Source: Posidoniimonas polymericola
Lineage (GTDB): Bacteria; Planctomycetota; Planctomycetia; Pirellulales; Lacipirellulaceae
Assembly: GCF_007859935.1 (NCBI RefSeq)
Contig: NZ_SJPO01000001.1
Location: 558,001 to 622,000 of the forward strand
Reading direction: 5' to 3'
DNA: 64,000 nt
A program made the translations under genes and the position numbers. Position 1 is the stretch's first letter. Each line of letters opens with the position of its first letter. The notes beneath the pieces were generated by a model. It searched no databases. It was not told the origin of the DNA and saw only the letters and a program-made list of their open reading frames with translations. Positions 9,242 to 17,842 of the stretch are shown here, piece after piece.

Positions 9242-9334
9242 CGCGACGTCCTCCCGTGACAAGAAAGCAGCGGCCCTTGCTTCATTGTTCGGATTGCGGA
9301 CGCACGCGTCAAATTGTTGGCAGTGTTGATCCAG

Positions 9335-9415
9335 TAGCCGATGGATTACATCCATCGGATTGCCCTTGGAGGGGAGCACGCACCGGAGCCTCCGACGGAT
9401 GTAATCCGTCGGCTA
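9335..9415. repeat. Palindromic intergenic repeat (24-bp inverted arms)
   Basis: The left arm at 9335-9358 (TAGCCGATGGATTACATCC...) and the right arm at 9392-9415 are reverse complements at 22 of 24 positions. Each arm is itself palindromic (CCGATGGATT/AATCC..CGG type). It lies in the gap between the TPR gene and the glycyl-tRNA synthetase gene and does not carry a T-run. Confidence 0.75.
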
Positions 9416-9462
9416 GGGGGAACCGCTCGCTCCGCTAGACAGCAGAACCGGCGCCCCTCCTG

Positions 9463-11073
9463 CTACCCGTTGATCCGCTGCTCGATCTCACTCTGCACGT
9501 CGTCCAGCTTGACGCGGACCTGCTCCAGGGAGTCTCGGTCGCGGAGCGTGACGGTCTGGTCCTCGAGGGTCTGGCCGTCGACGGTCAGGCAGTACGGCGT
9601 GCCGATCTCGTCCTGGCGGCGGTACCGGCGGCCGATGGCCGACTTCTCGTCGTACTCGACCGGCATCTTCTTCTTCAGCGCGCGGTACAGGTCGCGGGCG
9701 ATCTCGGGCATGCCGTCCTTCTTGACCAGCGGCAGGATGGCGGCCTTGATCGGCGCGAGCCGCGGGTGGAACCGCATCACGGTGCGTGTCTGCATCTTGC
9801 CCTTGTCGTCCGGCTGCTGGTCCTCGTGGTAGGCCTCGCAGAGGAAGGCGAGCGTCGCGCGGTCGGCGCCGGCCGACGGCTCGATCACGTGCGGCGTGTA
9901 CCGCTCGTTGGTCAGGTCGTCGCGGTAGGTGAGGTCCTTGCCGCTGCCGCGGTGCACCGGCTTGCCGTCCTCGCCCTTCTGCACCTCGAGCGGGCAGGAG
10001 TTCGGGTCGAGCTTGCCCTCCATGTGGCTCCGCAGGTCGAAGTCGCCGCGGTGGGCGATCCCCTCCAGCTCGCCGTACTCGCCCTCCGGCAGGAACGGGA
10101 ACGCGTACTCGACGTCGGCCGTGCCGGTCGAGTAGTGAGACAGCTCGTCCGGGTCGTGGTCGCGGAGGATCAGCCGCTCGCCCGCCAGGCCGTGGTCGGT
10201 GTACCACTTGAAGCGGCGGTCGCGCCAGTACTGGTACCACTTGGCCGAGTCGTTCGGGTGGCAGAAGAACTCGATCTCCATCTGCTCGAACTCGCGGCTG
10301 CGGAACGTGAAGTTCCGCGGCGTGATCTCGTTGCGGAAGCTCTTGCCGATCTGCGCGATGCCCAAGGGCAGCCGCACGCGAGTGCTGTCGAGCACGTTCT
10401 TGAAGTTGACGAAGATGCCCTGCGCGGTCTCGGGGCGGAGGTACGCGGCGTCCTTCTCCGAGCCCATCGCGCCGACGATGGTCTTGAACATTAGGTTGAA
10501 GTCACGCGGCTCGGTCAGCGTGCCGACCTCCTTGGCGTCCGGTCCGTAGGCCGACGCCAGCTCCTCCATCGACAGCTTGTCGAGCGAGACGATCGGCCCG
10601 TCCCACTTCACCTGGTCGGCGTCTTTGTTGCGGAGATTGAAGCATTTCAGCCCCCGCTTGGCGATGTCGTCCTCGACCTCCTCGGCCACCGAGGTGACGA
10701 ACACCCGCTTGTCCTTGGCCTCGGCCCAGCGGCCCTGCACCTGGTCGTAGCGGTAACGCTTCTTAGTCTCTCGGCAGTCGACCATCTGGTCGCAGAACAG
10801 GTCGTAGTGCCCCGACACCTTCCACACCTGCGGGTGCATGATGATCGTGCAGTCGAGGCCGACCATCTCGAAGGTGCTGGGCGCTCCCTCGTGCTGGGTG
10901 AGCTCGTCGTGGCCGCTGACCATGTCCTGCCACCACGCCTCTTTGACGTTCCGCTTCAGCTCGACGCCCAGCGGGCCGTAGTCCCAGAAGCCGTTCAGGC
11001 CCCCGTAGATCTCGCTCGACTGAAACAGGAACCCCCGCCGGCGGCAGAGGGAGACCAGCTTTTCCATTTCCAT
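9463..11073 (-). CDS. glyS: Glycyl-tRNA synthetase (single-chain class II type)
   Basis: This enzyme charges tRNA-Gly and is of the alpha2, archaeal/Gram-positive type rather than the alpha2beta2 GlyQ/GlyS type. The 536-residue length fits. Visible signatures include RRRGFLFQSSEIYGGLNGFW, DYGPLGVELKRN, YLRPETAQGIFVNFKNV (motif-2 region), GIAQIGKSFRNEITPRNFTFR, EQMEIEFF, and PSAGADRATLAFL followed by a C-terminal anticodon-binding domain starting LAPIKAAILPL. It starts at the ATG at 11071-11073. It stands alone, with a repeat-rich gap of about 540 bases upstream. The usual symbol for this form is glyS or glyQS. Confidence 0.96.
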   Translation of the reverse strand: MEMEKLVSLCRRRGFLFQSSEIYGGLNGFWDYGPLGVELKRNVKEAWWQDMVSGHDELTQHEGAPSTFEMVGLDCTIIMHPQVWKVSGHYDLFCDQMVDCRETKKRYRYDQVQGRWAEAKDKRVFVTSVAEEVEDDIAKRGLKCFNLRNKDADQVKWDGPIVSLDKLSMEELASAYGPDAKEVGTLTEPRDFNLMFKTIVGAMGSEKDAAYLRPETAQGIFVNFKNVLDSTRVRLPLGIAQIGKSFRNEITPRNFTFRSREFEQMEIEFFCHPNDSAKWYQYWRDRRFKWYTDHGLAGERLILRDHDPDELSHYSTGTADVEYAFPFLPEGEYGELEGIAHRGDFDLRSHMEGKLDPNSCPLEVQKGEDGKPVHRGSGKDLTYRDDLTNERYTPHVIEPSAGADRATLAFLCEAYHEDQQPDDKGKMQTRTVMRFHPRLAPIKAAILPLVKKDGMPEIARDLYRALKKKMPVEYDEKSAIGRRYRRQDEIGTPYCLTVDGQTLEDQTVTLRDRDSLEQVRVKLDDVQSEIEQRING

Positions 11074-11231
11074 GGTCGTGACGCTTGGTTGACTAGGCGA
11101 TTGTTGATGGGCGATTGCGGTGAAGTGCGTCCCCCCATCGGGTGGATGGGAACCCTAGATTCTAGTTGCCACGCCCGGCAAGCGCCTACGGCGGCTCGGA
11201 TTCCTGCCGGCCGGGACCCCGAGTAGCGGTC

Positions 11232-11365
11232 GGTTTTGTCCGAAAAAACGATCGGAGGGGACAAAACCCCAGCCGAGTCTTCCTCCTGGCGCTCGTTTCA
11301 CACTGGCATAGCAGGTTTTGTCGCGTCCGGCGGCGAGCCCGCCGACGGGGTTTTGTCTGCCAGGT
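11232..11365. repeat. TTTTGTC/GACAAAA palindromic repeat cluster
   Basis: GGTTTTGTCC (11232-11241) and GGGGACAAAACCCC (11257-11270) form an inverted pair around CGAAAAAACGATCGGA. Further GGTTTTGTC copies sit near 11313, 11348 and 11362. A homologous element lies at 56769-56919, so this is a dispersed family. Confidence 0.7.
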
Positions 11366-11510
11366 TTTGTGCGCTGCGTAGACGCACCTGACGTGCTCCG
11401 ACGCCCGGCCGTGGGGCCCAGATACAGTTCCCGGCCCAGTCCCTCATTATCTCGCGCTGCGCGGCTTTTTGCAGCAACCATCCGGCAGGCAAGAGGTGTG
11501 ATCCGCGCAG

Positions 11511-11552
11511 CGTTCGAGCCGCCCAAGACCGATGCCCTGGGCGGCTCGAACG
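11511..11552. repeat. Perfect 15-bp inverted repeat
   Basis: CGTTCGAGCCGCCCA (11511-11525) pairs exactly with TGGGCGGCTCGAACG (11538-11552) around a 12-base loop. There is no T-tract on either side, so it is more like a REP-type palindrome or an operator than a terminator. Confidence 0.75.
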
Positions 11553-11617
11553 ATAGATAGCAGGGGGCATGCCCCCGGCGATAGGCCGCGGCAGAGGCCA
11601 AACCTAGGCGGCGTGAC

Positions 11618-12034
11618 CTAGGCGGCGTGCGGCATCGCCTGCGGGTACTCGATCTCAGCGCGGGCCGGGGCGATCGCACGCAGGCCGTTGACGATCTGCG
11701 TCAGCCAGCCGGTGCGGAGGCTCAGCACAAAAACGCTCCAGGCGGCCAGGTGCACCGCCAGGCCGGCCATGTAGTTCAGCGTAATCGGCATCAGGATGCC
11801 GCCCGCCATCAGCGTCAGCGGCGTGGTCAGCAGGTGTTGGGCGGCCCACACCGGGTAGGTGTCACTCGGGGTGTGACCGTGGCCATTCGCCAGCGTTAGG
11901 GTGAGCATGAGCATCAGCGTGAAGGTGCCGATGGCGGGGAGGAAGATGGACCAGAACGTGCGGCGGGTGGGAAGGTCCGCAACGGGCGCATCTTGGGCGG
12001 GGGCGCTGCTAGAGCGCGAGAACTTCTTCAGCAT
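11618..12034 (-). CDS. Small membrane protein, unknown
   Basis: From the ATG at 12032-12034 the product is 138 residues. It has a polar N-terminus and three hydrophobic segments: WSIFLPAIGTFTLMLMLTLTL (~28-48), LTLMAGGILMPITLNYMAGL (~70-90) and AVHLAAWSVFVLSL (~92-105). A short histidine-containing loop (NGHGHTP) follows the first helix. The upstream extension to 12130 is rejected because it lacks membrane or coding character. No family is recognised. Confidence 0.6.
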   Translation of the reverse strand: MLKKFSRSSSAPAQDAPVADLPTRRTFWSIFLPAIGTFTLMLMLTLTLANGHGHTPSDTYPVWAAQHLLTTPLTLMAGGILMPITLNYMAGLAVHLAAWSVFVLSLRTGWLTQIVNGLRAIAPARAEIEYPQAMPHAA

Positions 12035-12347
12035 GGGACAGTACAGCCTTTGAGAAATCGCCTGTAGTTCGGCCAGGTAGGATTGGCCAGGTGGGACCCT
12101 CGTTATTGCGTGGTATCGGCGATCGTGCAATGTCGTTTCCGGCGAGAAAAATCATTCTTTTGCAGCGCGGCCGGAAAACCTGGCAAACCTGAGCGAGTAG
12201 ATCGTTAGCGCCCCATGCGTGCATGAGGAAGACCGAGCCCCCCAGCGGAGGGATTCGCGGTATGATGGGCGGTCTCGGGCGCCGCCGGGCGGGTGGCTGG
12301 CCGCGCGCCGCAGGTTCCCCCTAGCTGACCAGAGAAAGTCGCGTCGT
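12035..12347. other. Divergent intergenic region upstream of rbgA
   Basis: This gap must carry promoters for both flanking divergent genes. A TATGAT box at 12261-12266 is a possible -10 for rbgA, without a clear -35. An AT-richer patch at 12140-12160 is the only compositional feature. Confidence 0.4.
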
Positions 12348-13202
12348 ATGAGCATCCAGTGGTTCCCCGGCCACATGCACCAGGCCCAGGAGCAGATCCG
12401 CGCGGTGCTGCCACGGATCGACGTGATCATCGAGCTGCTTGACGCGCGGATCCCGTTCAGCAGCGAGAACCCGATGCTCGCCGAGCTCCGCGGCAAGAAG
12501 CCGTGCCTCAAGGTGCTCAGCAAGTCCGACCTGGCCGACCCGGTCCAGACCGCCGCCTGGCAGGCGCACTTCGAACGCGAGACGGGCGTCCGCGCCCGGC
12601 CGATCTCGACCAAGCAGGCCGGCACGATCGCGCGGCTCACCGAGGTCTGCCAGAAGATGGCGCCCGCCCGGTCGAGCGTCAACAAGCCGGTCCGCACGAT
12701 GATCGCCGGCGTGCCGAACGTCGGCAAGTCGACGCTGATCAACATCCTGGCGGGCCGCAAGGTGGCCAAGGTCGGCAACGAGCCCGCCATCACCAAGAGC
12801 CAGAAGGAAGTGGACGTCGGCCGCGGCGTGGTGGTGCTCGACACGCCCGGCATCCTCTGGCCGCGGATCGAGAGCAAGCACAGCGGCTTCCGCCTGGCCG
12901 CCACCGGCGCTGTCAAAGAGAGCGCGCTAGAGTACGAGGACGTGGCGTTCTACATCTGCGGTTACCTGCTCGACCACTACTACGAGGGCCTGGCCAGTCG
13001 CTACAACCTCGAAGAGAAGCCCGCCGGCGCGGTCGCGCTGCTCGACGCAGTCGGCAAGCGGACCGGCTGCCTGCGGAAGGGGGGCGTGGTCGACTACGAA
13101 CGCGCGTCCAAGGCGTTTATCACCGACCTCCGCAACGGCGCCCTCGGACCGCTCACCCTCGAGACCCCCGAGATGGCGATCCGCGAGAGCGGCGAGGAGT
13201 AG
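12348..13202 (+). CDS. rbgA: Ribosome biogenesis GTPase RbgA/YlqF
   Basis: RbgA is a circularly permuted GTPase needed for late assembly of the 50S subunit. From the ATG at 12348 the product is 284 residues, the usual size. It opens MSIQWFPGHM (typical), has the G4 motif SKSD before the P-loop GVPNVGKST (residues ~120-128) and G3 as DTPGILWP, the permuted G4-G1-G3 order. The C-terminal helical domain follows. The frame extends upstream to 12219 but residues before MSIQWFPGHM are unlike the family. It is followed by a repeat cluster. Confidence 0.95.
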   Translation: MSIQWFPGHMHQAQEQIRAVLPRIDVIIELLDARIPFSSENPMLAELRGKKPCLKVLSKSDLADPVQTAAWQAHFERETGVRARPISTKQAGTIARLTEVCQKMAPARSSVNKPVRTMIAGVPNVGKSTLINILAGRKVAKVGNEPAITKSQKEVDVGRGVVVLDTPGILWPRIESKHSGFRLAATGAVKESALEYEDVAFYICGYLLDHYYEGLASRYNLEEKPAGAVALLDAVGKRTGCLRKGGVVDYERASKAFITDLRNGALGPLTLETPEMAIRESGEE

Positions 13203-13224
13203 GCTCGCCGCGTCCGGCCGTGCG

Positions 13225-13389
13225 TTGGGCAACGCCCAACCTCACCGTAGCCTAGGGCATCGCCCTAGGCAGGTTGGCGGCGCCACCCCATTGGCTGAAG
13301 GCCAACCCCACCCCGGCGCCGCGTGTTGGGTTTAGAATGATGATTGCTGGCTGACCGTGACCTAGGGCGATGCCCTAGGCTACGGTGAG
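13225..13389. repeat. Cluster of short palindromes (CCTAGGGC...GCCCTAGG family)
   Basis: Four palindromes follow one another: TTGGGCAACGCCCAA (13225-13239), CCTAGGGCATCGCCCTAGG (13251-13269), TTGGCTGAAGGCCAA (13291-13305) and CCTAGGGCGATGCCCTAGG (13361-13379). The segment CTCACCGTAG just before the second palindrome reappears inverted after the fourth (CTACGGTGAG, 13380-13389). A related copy lies at 24741-24785. This fills the gap between rbgA and the next gene. Confidence 0.85.
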
Positions 13390-13468
13390 AATGTCCGTTG
13401 GCCATTGGATCTTGTTGGGGCGAGCAACGCTGCAAGGCCGCGGCATTCTTGTCATTGGGAGGAGTGTC

Positions 13469-14308
13469 ATGCGTAGCCGCACATCGATCGCTATCTTTGC
13501 GTTGCTCATCGCGTCGACCGCCGTTGCCGATGACGCGCCCGCCCCCATCGAGCCCCCCACCGCGGAGCTCCGAGCGGCGTTCTCGCTCGCCCCGCACTAC
13601 CAAAAGGCGGTCGTCGTCGAGGGGTTCCCGATCGTCGCCTCGGCCAAGGTCTCTGACGCCGCCCTCCACGAGGCCGCGCACACCGTCTGCCAGATGCTCG
13701 GTAGCCGGCCCGACATCCTCAAGAAGCTCGCCGAGAACCGCATCCGCCTGGCCGTGATGGCCGCCAGCGAGGTCACGACCGACCTGCCCGAGCACTCCGA
13801 CCTGACGCCCGCCAGCTACTGGAACCGCCGCGCTCGGGGCCTCGGCGCGACCCGCCAGCGGCCCGCCGTGTCCTGCGGCGAGGAGAACCTGCTGCACCTG
13901 GCCGGCGACCCCTACCGCACCGAGTCGATCCTGGTGCACGAGTTCGCCCACGCGATCCACCAAATGGCGGTCAACGACCTCGACCCCACCTTCGACAACC
14001 GCCTGCAGGCGGCCTATCGCGCGTCGCTCGACAACGGCCTCTGGAAGGGGATGTACGCCGCCGAGAACAAGGACGAGTACTTCGCCGAGGCGGTGCAGTC
14101 GTGGTTCGACACCAACCGCGAGAACGACAGTGTGCACAACCACGTCAACACCCGCGCGGAGCTCAGCGAGTACGACCCGGCCGCGGCCGCGCTGGTGCGC
14201 GAGGTGTTCGGCGACAGCCAGTGGCGCTACGTCCGCGCCGACGAGCCCCACCTGAAGGGCTTTGACCGCGCGGGCCGCAGGTTCACCGCCTGGCGTTCGG
14301 GGGAGTAG
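13469..14308 (+). CDS. Secreted HExxH metalloprotease-like protein
   Basis: From the ATG at 13469 (ribosome site GGGAGGAG at 13457-13464) the product is 279 residues. It has a signal peptide (MRSRTSIAIFALLIASTAVA) and an HEFAH zinc motif (157-161) in the context SILVHEFAHAIHQ. A candidate third ligand is in ENKDEYFAEAVQ (about E203 or E207), a gluzincin-like arrangement. It is therefore probably a secreted zinc peptidase of unknown substrate. The upstream frame to 13385 lies inside the repeat cluster and is not translated by preference. I do not recognise a named family. Confidence 0.7.
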   Translation: MRSRTSIAIFALLIASTAVADDAPAPIEPPTAELRAAFSLAPHYQKAVVVEGFPIVASAKVSDAALHEAAHTVCQMLGSRPDILKKLAENRIRLAVMAASEVTTDLPEHSDLTPASYWNRRARGLGATRQRPAVSCGEENLLHLAGDPYRTESILVHEFAHAIHQMAVNDLDPTFDNRLQAAYRASLDNGLWKGMYAAENKDEYFAEAVQSWFDTNRENDSVHNHVNTRAELSEYDPAAAALVREVFGDSQWRYVRADEPHLKGFDRAGRRFTAWRSGE

Positions 14309-14313
14309 AAGAG

Positions 14314-14392
14314 TAGGCCGGAACAAGCGATAACGCCGTTCCGGCAGACCGACCTGCAAGCGCCGGAACCGCGCTGGGCTTGTTCCGGCCTA
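14314..14392. repeat. Inverted repeat TAGGCCGGAACAAGC family
   Basis: TAGGCCGGAACAAGC (14314-14328) pairs perfectly with GCTTGTTCCGGCCTA (14378-14392). A partial copy of the right half occurs at about 17813-17837. It sits between the convergent ends of the metalloprotease-like gene and the PEP-CTERM gene and could act as a bidirectional hairpin. Confidence 0.75.
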
Positions 14393-14397
14393 CAGGC

Positions 14398-16077
14398 TTA
14401 GGCCGGCGTGGGCCGGTGTCGGATGAGCCTGGCGCCCAATCCGACCACTACGAGCATGGCCAGCAAGTTTCCCGGCTCGGGCACGCTCGCCGCGGCAGGC
14501 GTCGACAGGCCGGCGCCGTAATTGGCCCGCCAGGCTACGAGCTGCGCCGCGCCGATCGGTTCGCCGCTCGGGTCGTTGGGGAGCGTGCCGGCCGGGGCGT
14601 CGCGGTTGTCGCGCCAGACGGAGTAGTCGGCCGCGTCGACGACGCCGTCGGCGTTGTAATCGCCCGGGAGCGGCGCGACCAGCGCGAGGGTTAGCTTCGC
14701 GTCGGGGGAGAACTGAAATGGCGCTTGGCCATCGGCGTTCAGATCAAAGCTGAAGTGAGTCCCATCGCTCAGTATCCCCGACAAATTGACGTTGCGCTTA
14801 GAAAGCAAGAAGGGCAAATCGGGAGTTAGTCCCGGCAGGGGCTCGCCGTTAACCAGGAACGCGAGTCCCGTGACATTGATCTCGCTCCTGGCGGCTGGAA
14901 AGAAAGCACTCGAGATTTGCCCCCCGCTGATGTTAACGGTGCTGCCTGGTTGGGCGAAAAAGAACTGCTCAACAACACCCCCGCTGACATTGATAATACT
15001 GTCCTCGTAGGCCTGAAAGACTTCGCTTATGCGTCCTGATCGGAGGTTGATGGTGCTGCCGATGGCTTCGCTAGTTTTCCCGAGCGTTCCCCCATCGATA
15101 TCAAGCGAAGCGTCAACGATAGCGAAGTTGCGATTGAGAACCCCACCCGTACCAAGGGTCATTGACTGTCCGGCCCGCAACCCAGAGACCATAGATGGAT
15201 TCGCCGTGTCCACCAAGATCGGATTGAAGTCGGGCGGTGGCAGGGAGTGCTGGGTAAGCTTTACCCCGGATAAGGCGTCACTGTTTTCGCTGGTGAAGAT
15301 GAACGGTGAGCCATCGGCGAACACGCCCGTGAATAGGTCGCCGTCAGACAGGCTGATTTCGGTTTCGGTGAAGGCCGTTCCGTTGTGCTTGTATTCTCCG
15401 CCGATGAATTCAACGTTGCTTCCTGCACTCGCCATAAATGCGAACCCAAAGTTGCCACCCCTGATCGTGACATTGCTATCGGGTTCGGCCATCAAGCCGA
15501 AGACCATGCCGCCGCTGATTTCGATTTCACTGTTGGCTTCTGCAGAAACGTAGGCAGTCTCTCCACCAAATACAGTGACTCGACTATCTTGCATTGCGTA
15601 GATGCTTGAACGCATAGCCCCACCGCTGATCTCAACTCGGCTGCCGGAATAAGCGTTGACTCGCGGTCCAGTATCATCAAACATGCTTGTGCCACCGGAA
15701 ACGAGCAGCTCACTGCCTGCATTGAACGACATAAAGCTGGTGCTGTACTCACCATCGATGAAGTTCACAACACTGCCCGCATTGGCACTAAATGTACGGC
15801 TGAGGCGACCGCCGTACAGGTTAACTTCGATATTCGTGCTAGTGCCGTCAGGCGATCCCGCTACAAAGTGGACCGGCATTCGGCCGAGTTCGGCCACGTT
15901 CAGCTGCGTCGATGAGCCAAGCGAGCTCGGCACGTTTGCAGGCGGCGCATTAATCACGGTGTCGAATTGCGCGGAGGCCGGCGCCGCGCAGCACAAGCAA
16001 ACAACCACGACGGCCGCAAGCCTTGTGCGTGTGGCGGCGAGAACTTCCGACCAGCGATAGGAGCGTCTTGGTTGCAT
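14398..16077 (-). CDS. Secreted repetitive beta-helix protein with dockerin-like repeat and PEP-CTERM tail
   Basis: From the ATG at 16075-16077 the product is 559 residues; a TTG 13 codons upstream is an alternative. A signal peptide (LAAVVVVCLCCAAPASA) leads into many ~20-residue units of the type 'sINVSGG.v...f.a..gS', a likely solenoid beta-helix. Near the C-terminus GDYNADGVVDAADYSVW is a dockerin type I-like calcium loop. The protein ends VPEPGNLLAMLVVVGLGARL plus a basic tail, a PEP-CTERM sorting signal. It is probably exported to the cell surface or matrix. GC is lower in the repeat region than in nearby genes. A planctomycete surface protein of unknown ligand. Confidence 0.8.
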   Translation of the reverse strand: MQPRRSYRWSEVLAATRTRLAAVVVVCLCCAAPASAQFDTVINAPPANVPSSLGSSTQLNVAELGRMPVHFVAGSPDGTSTNIEVNLYGGRLSRTFSANAGSVVNFIDGEYSTSFMSFNAGSELLVSGGTSMFDDTGPRVNAYSGSRVEISGGAMRSSIYAMQDSRVTVFGGETAYVSAEANSEIEISGGMVFGLMAEPDSNVTIRGGNFGFAFMASAGSNVEFIGGEYKHNGTAFTETEISLSDGDLFTGVFADGSPFIFTSENSDALSGVKLTQHSLPPPDFNPILVDTANPSMVSGLRAGQSMTLGTGGVLNRNFAIVDASLDIDGGTLGKTSEAIGSTINLRSGRISEVFQAYEDSIINVSGGVVEQFFFAQPGSTVNISGGQISSAFFPAARSEINVTGLAFLVNGEPLPGLTPDLPFLLSKRNVNLSGILSDGTHFSFDLNADGQAPFQFSPDAKLTLALVAPLPGDYNADGVVDAADYSVWRDNRDAPAGTLPNDPSGEPIGAAQLVAWRANYGAGLSTPAAASVPEPGNLLAMLVVVGLGARLIRHRPTPA

Positions 16078-16230
16078 CAGTTGCCGGGATCGTCGGGCCA
16101 GTTCATCGCGATTCAAGGCCAGCGAGAGAAATGCCTAGCTTGCCATTATAGGCAGCCGGTGAGAATCGCCGCAGGCGAATATTGGCTTGGGCTTCTCGTG
16201 GGTCCGGCGCCGTAGGTACGCTCGCCATCG

Positions 16231-17769
16231 TCACGGCCGGTCGACCACCATCACCGACGGCGTGATCGCCTTGTCCGCCGGCAGCCGCAGCCGCACGACG
16301 CCGCCGCTCGGCCGCTTGGTCTCCTCGCGTCCGGTGGTGCCGACCACCACGATCTCGTCATTGACCACGGGGATCTCGACCTCCGCGGCCTCGCCGCCGG
16401 GCAGCGCCCACGCGACCCACACGCGTCCGCTGTGGTGGCCGTCATCGGGTGGAGGACCGTCGTGCGCAGGATCATCGTGCACGAACACAGCCGCTTGGCC
16501 GGCGATTAGCCGCGCCTCGTCTGTGGCGTTGCGCATGGGAGTTGGCGCCGGCAGGTGTCTCACGTACAGGCGGACGGCCGTTTGCTCGGCCTGCGATGCG
16601 TCCATCACGCACACCTTGTCGACCCCCGCCGCGAACGCGCGGGTGAAAAACTGCCACCGCCAGTCGGCCCGCCGGCGGGCGGAGGTGACGCCCAGGAAGT
16701 CGTAGTTCCCCTCGGTGTGCCAGTACTCCCGCGGCGGGGCGGCGCCGGCGCGCTCGGCCCACGCGTCGTAGAGCGGACGCTGCTCGGCGTAGACGGTCTC
16801 GATGGTCCGCGGCGTGCCGGTCACGAACGAGTCCATCCCCTCGTACACGTGGAAGCTGGCCGCGTTGATCGCCGGGCCGATCGAGTAGGCCTGCCCAGTG
16901 GTGCGGTAGTCAGGCGAGCCGTGCAGCGCGCCCGCGTCGAGCGTCTGGCGGATCCACTCGTTCGCGTGCCCGCCGCCGGCGCAGCCCGGCGCCACGATCA
17001 CCGCCGCGGGGTCGTGCCGGCGGATCGACTGGCTCACGAGCGTGACGAACTCGGCGTAGTCGCCCGCCTGGCCGGACCAGCTGGTGCGGTACGACTCCGG
17101 CTCGTTGTCCAGCTCCCACGCCCGCACGCCGTAGTCGGCGCCCCAGCCCTGCTGGGAAGCGAGCACGCCGCCGGGCGCGTACCGCTGGGCCAACCGCCCC
17201 GCGAAGTCGGCCGCCGCCTGCATGTCCTTGGGCGCCGACTTGCCCGGCTCGCGCCGGCCTGCCCACGCCGGCGGCCCGCCCGCGTTGCCGCCCACCACCG
17301 GCGCCTGCATCAGGATGTTGAGCCCACGTTGGTGGGCCGCCACCACGAACGCGTCGAGCCGCCGCCAGGCCTCGGGCGGGCTCGTCAGATCCGTCACCGG
17401 CCCGTCGGGCTCCAGCTTGTTCCAGTACACGCACATGAAAGTCCACCGCAGACCCATCGCGGCTTCCTTGTCGAGCGCGTCGGTCTTCGACCCGCCAAAC
17501 ATGGCCCCGCCCGAGCCGTTCCAGCTGCCGGTGTGGCCGAGGTAGGGCGACTCGAAGCCGTCGAGCCCACCCCCGAGCGGCGCGCTGACGGTTGCATCCG
17601 CCACATCGCCGTCCGGCAGAGCGTCCGCAACGACCGGCGTGCCGTTCAGGTACACGCCCAGCCACGTGATCAGACCTGCGATCAGGCAGAGCACCGCGAC
17701 GCCCAGGAAGCAGCCGAGCCGGACAAGGCGGCGGAACCACGATCGCTTGCGGGGTGGGGGAGCGTTCAT
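16231..17769 (-). CDS. Membrane-anchored glycoside hydrolase-like protein (clan GH-A fold)
   Basis: The 512-residue product has basic residues then a transmembrane helix (residues ~18-40), which would anchor it with a large periplasmic domain. The domain looks like a TIM-barrel clan GH-A hydrolase: RWTFMCVYWNKLEP, then WELDNEP (E223, expected acid/base after Asn) and later YWHTEGNYDF (E353, expected nucleophile region). The C-terminus is a small beta domain. GH39/GH5-like families are nearest by eye. The substrate cannot be told. The start is the ATG at 17767-17769. A partial repeat lies just upstream. Confidence 0.7.
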   Translation of the reverse strand: MNAPPPRKRSWFRRLVRLGCFLGVAVLCLIAGLITWLGVYLNGTPVVADALPDGDVADATVSAPLGGGLDGFESPYLGHTGSWNGSGGAMFGGSKTDALDKEAAMGLRWTFMCVYWNKLEPDGPVTDLTSPPEAWRRLDAFVVAAHQRGLNILMQAPVVGGNAGGPPAWAGRREPGKSAPKDMQAAADFAGRLAQRYAPGGVLASQQGWGADYGVRAWELDNEPESYRTSWSGQAGDYAEFVTLVSQSIRRHDPAAVIVAPGCAGGGHANEWIRQTLDAGALHGSPDYRTTGQAYSIGPAINAASFHVYEGMDSFVTGTPRTIETVYAEQRPLYDAWAERAGAAPPREYWHTEGNYDFLGVTSARRRADWRWQFFTRAFAAGVDKVCVMDASQAEQTAVRLYVRHLPAPTPMRNATDEARLIAGQAAVFVHDDPAHDGPPPDDGHHSGRVWVAWALPGGEAAEVEIPVVNDEIVVVGTTGREETKRPSGGVVRLRLPADKAITPSVMVVDRP

Positions 17770-17812
17770 GATTCGGTAGCGGCCGCAGCGATGGATAACG
17801 CGGGCCGAAACC

Positions 17813-17837
17813 GCGCTGCGCTTGTTCCGGCCTGCGA
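17813..17837. repeat. Partial copy of the CTTGTTCCGGCCT repeat
   Basis: CCGCGCTGCGCTTGTTCC and following GGCCTGC match the right half of the repeat at 14369-14392 with few changes. It lies between the glycoside hydrolase-like gene and the alpha/beta hydrolase gene. Confidence 0.6.
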
Positions 17838-17842
17838 TCGCT

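Larger units (their letters stand above)
11074..11617. other. Repeat-rich intergenic region
   Basis: No gene is supported here. The region holds a GGTTTTGTC/GACAAAACC repeat cluster (11232-11365) and a perfect 15-bp hairpin (11511-11552), described separately. Open frames on either strand are compositionally unlike their neighbours and lack ribosome sites. It must also hold the promoter of the glycyl-tRNA synthetase gene, which I cannot pinpoint. Confidence 0.6.

Noticed and set aside
9766..10494. Open frame on the plus strand inside the glycyl-tRNA synthetase gene
   Set aside because: It is antisense to a clear housekeeping gene and has Val/Leu/Ala/Arg bias.
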